Shown in pieces: positions 4,804-6,368 of a stretch of DNA of 6,368 bases. The DNA is taken from assembly GCA_019084405.1 (NCBI GenBank), contig JAHRFX010000059.1:1-6368 (forward strand), read 5' to 3'. A model generated the notes under the pieces. The model was not told the DNA's origin and searched no databases. It saw nothing but the letters and a program-made list of their open reading frames with translations. Positions within the stretch are counted from its first letter, which is position 1; every line of letters starts with the position of its first letter. Source of the DNA: Methanobacterium sp. GTDB taxonomy: Archaea > Methanobacteriota > Methanobacteria > Methanobacteriales > Methanobacteriaceae. The translations under genes were made by a program, and so were the position numbers.

Positions 4804-6230
4804 ATGGTAGAAATTAAAAGTCCCCGGGTTATACCTCTTTTTCAGGCTGATAGGGATGTTAAAAAAGTGGGGGCTAAAACTAAAAACCTGGCTATTTTGC
4901 TTAACAAAAATATTCCGGTGCCAGATGGATTCTGCATTACCACCGCCGGATACCAGGATTTTATAAAACTAAATAACCTCTCTCCCACTATAGATATGGA
5001 GATTTATAAAAAAGCTGCTGGAGACATGCACTGGGAAGAAATATGGGATGCTTCTTTAAGAATCAGATCTGCTTTTTTAAAATCACAGATACCACGTGAC
5101 TTGGAAAAAGAGGTTATAAAATATATAAGGCCCTATGATAAATCCACTAAATTCTCAGTAAGATCATCTTCACCTTTAGAAGACTCTAAAAAGAATTCCT
5201 TTGCCGGTATTCATGAATCATATGTTAATGTACAGGGAATAGAAGAAATTCTAAAATCCATTAAGCTGGTCTGGGCTTCCCTGTGGAGTGACCGGGCCAT
5301 ACTTTACCGATGAAATGGAACTGGATTTCAGTAAATAGTTCCATTGCTGTTTTAATCCAGGTAATGGTGGAAGAAGAAATTTCAGGACTTGCATTTTCAC
5401 GTGATCCCCGGGGAAAAGACGATAACATGGTCATAGAAGCCATAGAGGGGTTTTGCAGTGAACTGGTGGATAATGAGAAGGAACCAGAAAAATGGATCAT
5501 AACCCGGGACCGGGAAATTTTAAGCCATAAAAGACCGGATACCTACAAAAACACCCTCCTTAAATCGGATGAACTAAAAAAATCTATTAGATAAACTTAT
5601 AAACTTAGAAAAAATTTTTTAATTTCCCGGTGGAGGTGGAGTGGACCGGCACCGGCCGGGATTTAACCATTCTCCAGAGTAGACCCATCACCAGTTTTAC
5701 TGATGATGACCCTGACCGGCAGTGGTACCTTACTTTGACCCCCAGCTTTGTTAATTTAAAAAAACTAAGCAGATAAAGTGGAACATCAGCTTATAGGTCA
5801 ACTGGAAAGTGAGGGAATCAAATTATCCTCGGAAGAACCATATGGACTATCTAAAAAAGAACTGGCTTTAAAAATTAAAAAACGGGCGGATATTTAATTT
5901 AAATGGAAAAAAATTTACTGGGATGATTTTATACCCTTTGCCCATGATATTCGCAACTTCGGAACCTATTATAATGACCTGGTAAAACCAGACAACCCCT
6001 ACGAATTCATGGAGTTATTAAAAGATGAGGACATACTGGCCTCCCCCCGCAATAAAAAATTCCAGGAACTGGCCCTGACCCTGAATTCCTCCCCTATTTT
6101 AAAAGAAAAGATAGATGATGCTTTAAAAAAAGGTTTAAAAGGCCAGGCATTTGCTCAAGCATTAAAAGAAATTGGAACTATAAATGAGGACTTTTCGGGA
6201 TTCATTAATCAATTTTTAGATTTATTAACA
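4804..6230 (+). pseudogene. PEP synthase / PPDK-like gene, multiply broken and IS-truncated
   Basis: Remnant of a PEP/pyruvate-binding ATP-grasp enzyme resembling PEP synthase or the related rifampin-phosphotransferase-like group. AAGGTGAT at 4793-4800 sets the ATG. Recognisable in order: VGAKTKNLAILL and IPVPDGF (22-42), FSVRSSSPLEDSKKNSFAG (117-135), LVWASLWSDRAILYR (155-169), then in other frames IQVMVEEEISGLAFSRDPRG (5355-5414), VEVEWTGTGRDLTILQSRPI (5630-5689) and FIPFAHDIRNFGTYYNDL (from about 5928). Frame changes fall near 5308-5313, 5331-5338, 5586-5594, 5615-5622 and 5771-5776, plus an in-frame TAA at 5895-5897. The coding sequence stops at 6230 where an insertion sequence begins, so the C-terminal His swivel domain is absent. 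Intact relatives exceed 700 residues. It cannot make the full enzyme; only the first 169 residues are translatable without recoding. Confidence 0.85.

Positions 6231-6368
<138 letters not shown>

Noticed and set aside
5261..5500. Minus-strand open frame of 79 codons
   Set aside because: Antisense to the PEP-synthase-like remnant, where the plus strand carries clear family motifs.

Overview
The window looks like a stretch of a methanogenic archaeon of the Methanobacteriales, probably Methanobacterium or a close relative (inference). The grounds are AT-rich DNA with archaeal-style TATA-like boxes and poly-T gene ends, GGTGAT/GGAG-type ribosome binding sites, and a gene set (DUF1616 membrane protein, DUF4012 protein, flavin-binding split-barrel protein, PEP-synthase-like protein) typical of that group. 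No rRNA, tRNA, CRISPR array or complete mobile element is present.

Left edge (1-640): the 3' part of an IS630-type transposase is joined inside its own coding sequence to a glycosyltransferase-2 gene on the opposite strand. The glycosyltransferase is cut off at this junction and also carries a frameshift, so both are remnants. An AT-rich gene-free stretch follows.

Minus-strand block (about 914-3335): three intact genes whose products are predicted to be in or outside the membrane. They are a small exported Pro/Asn-rich protein, a membrane-anchored DUF4012 protein that resembles the LytR-CpsA-Psr fold in motif order, and an eight-helix DUF1616-type protein built from two copies of a four-helix unit. 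With the broken glycosyltransferase on the same strand they suggest a cell-surface or exopolymer neighbourhood. The 150-250 base gaps, some with terminator-like signals, suggest separate transcription rather than one tight operon.

Plus-strand block (3497-6230): two small cytosolic proteins of unknown function (86 and 115 aa), then after a ten-T terminator-like run a flavin-binding split-barrel (PNPOx-like) gene whose 5' end appears to have shifted frame at a run of five C, then 14 bases later a PEP-synthase/pyruvate-phosphate-dikinase-like gene. That last gene is clearly dead: at least five frame changes, one in-frame stop, and truncation near 6230 by a second insertion sequence, whose end and the last 41 transposase codons (minus strand) close the window.

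The overall picture is an intact block of envelope and small hypothetical genes bracketed by two decayed genes, each ending at a different insertion-sequence fragment. I found no convincing new defence or biosynthetic system. The most interesting signals are the pattern of decay in the PEP-synthase-like gene, the duplicated DUF1616 protein, the LCP-like reading of DUF4012, and a strong hairpin inside the split-barrel gene.
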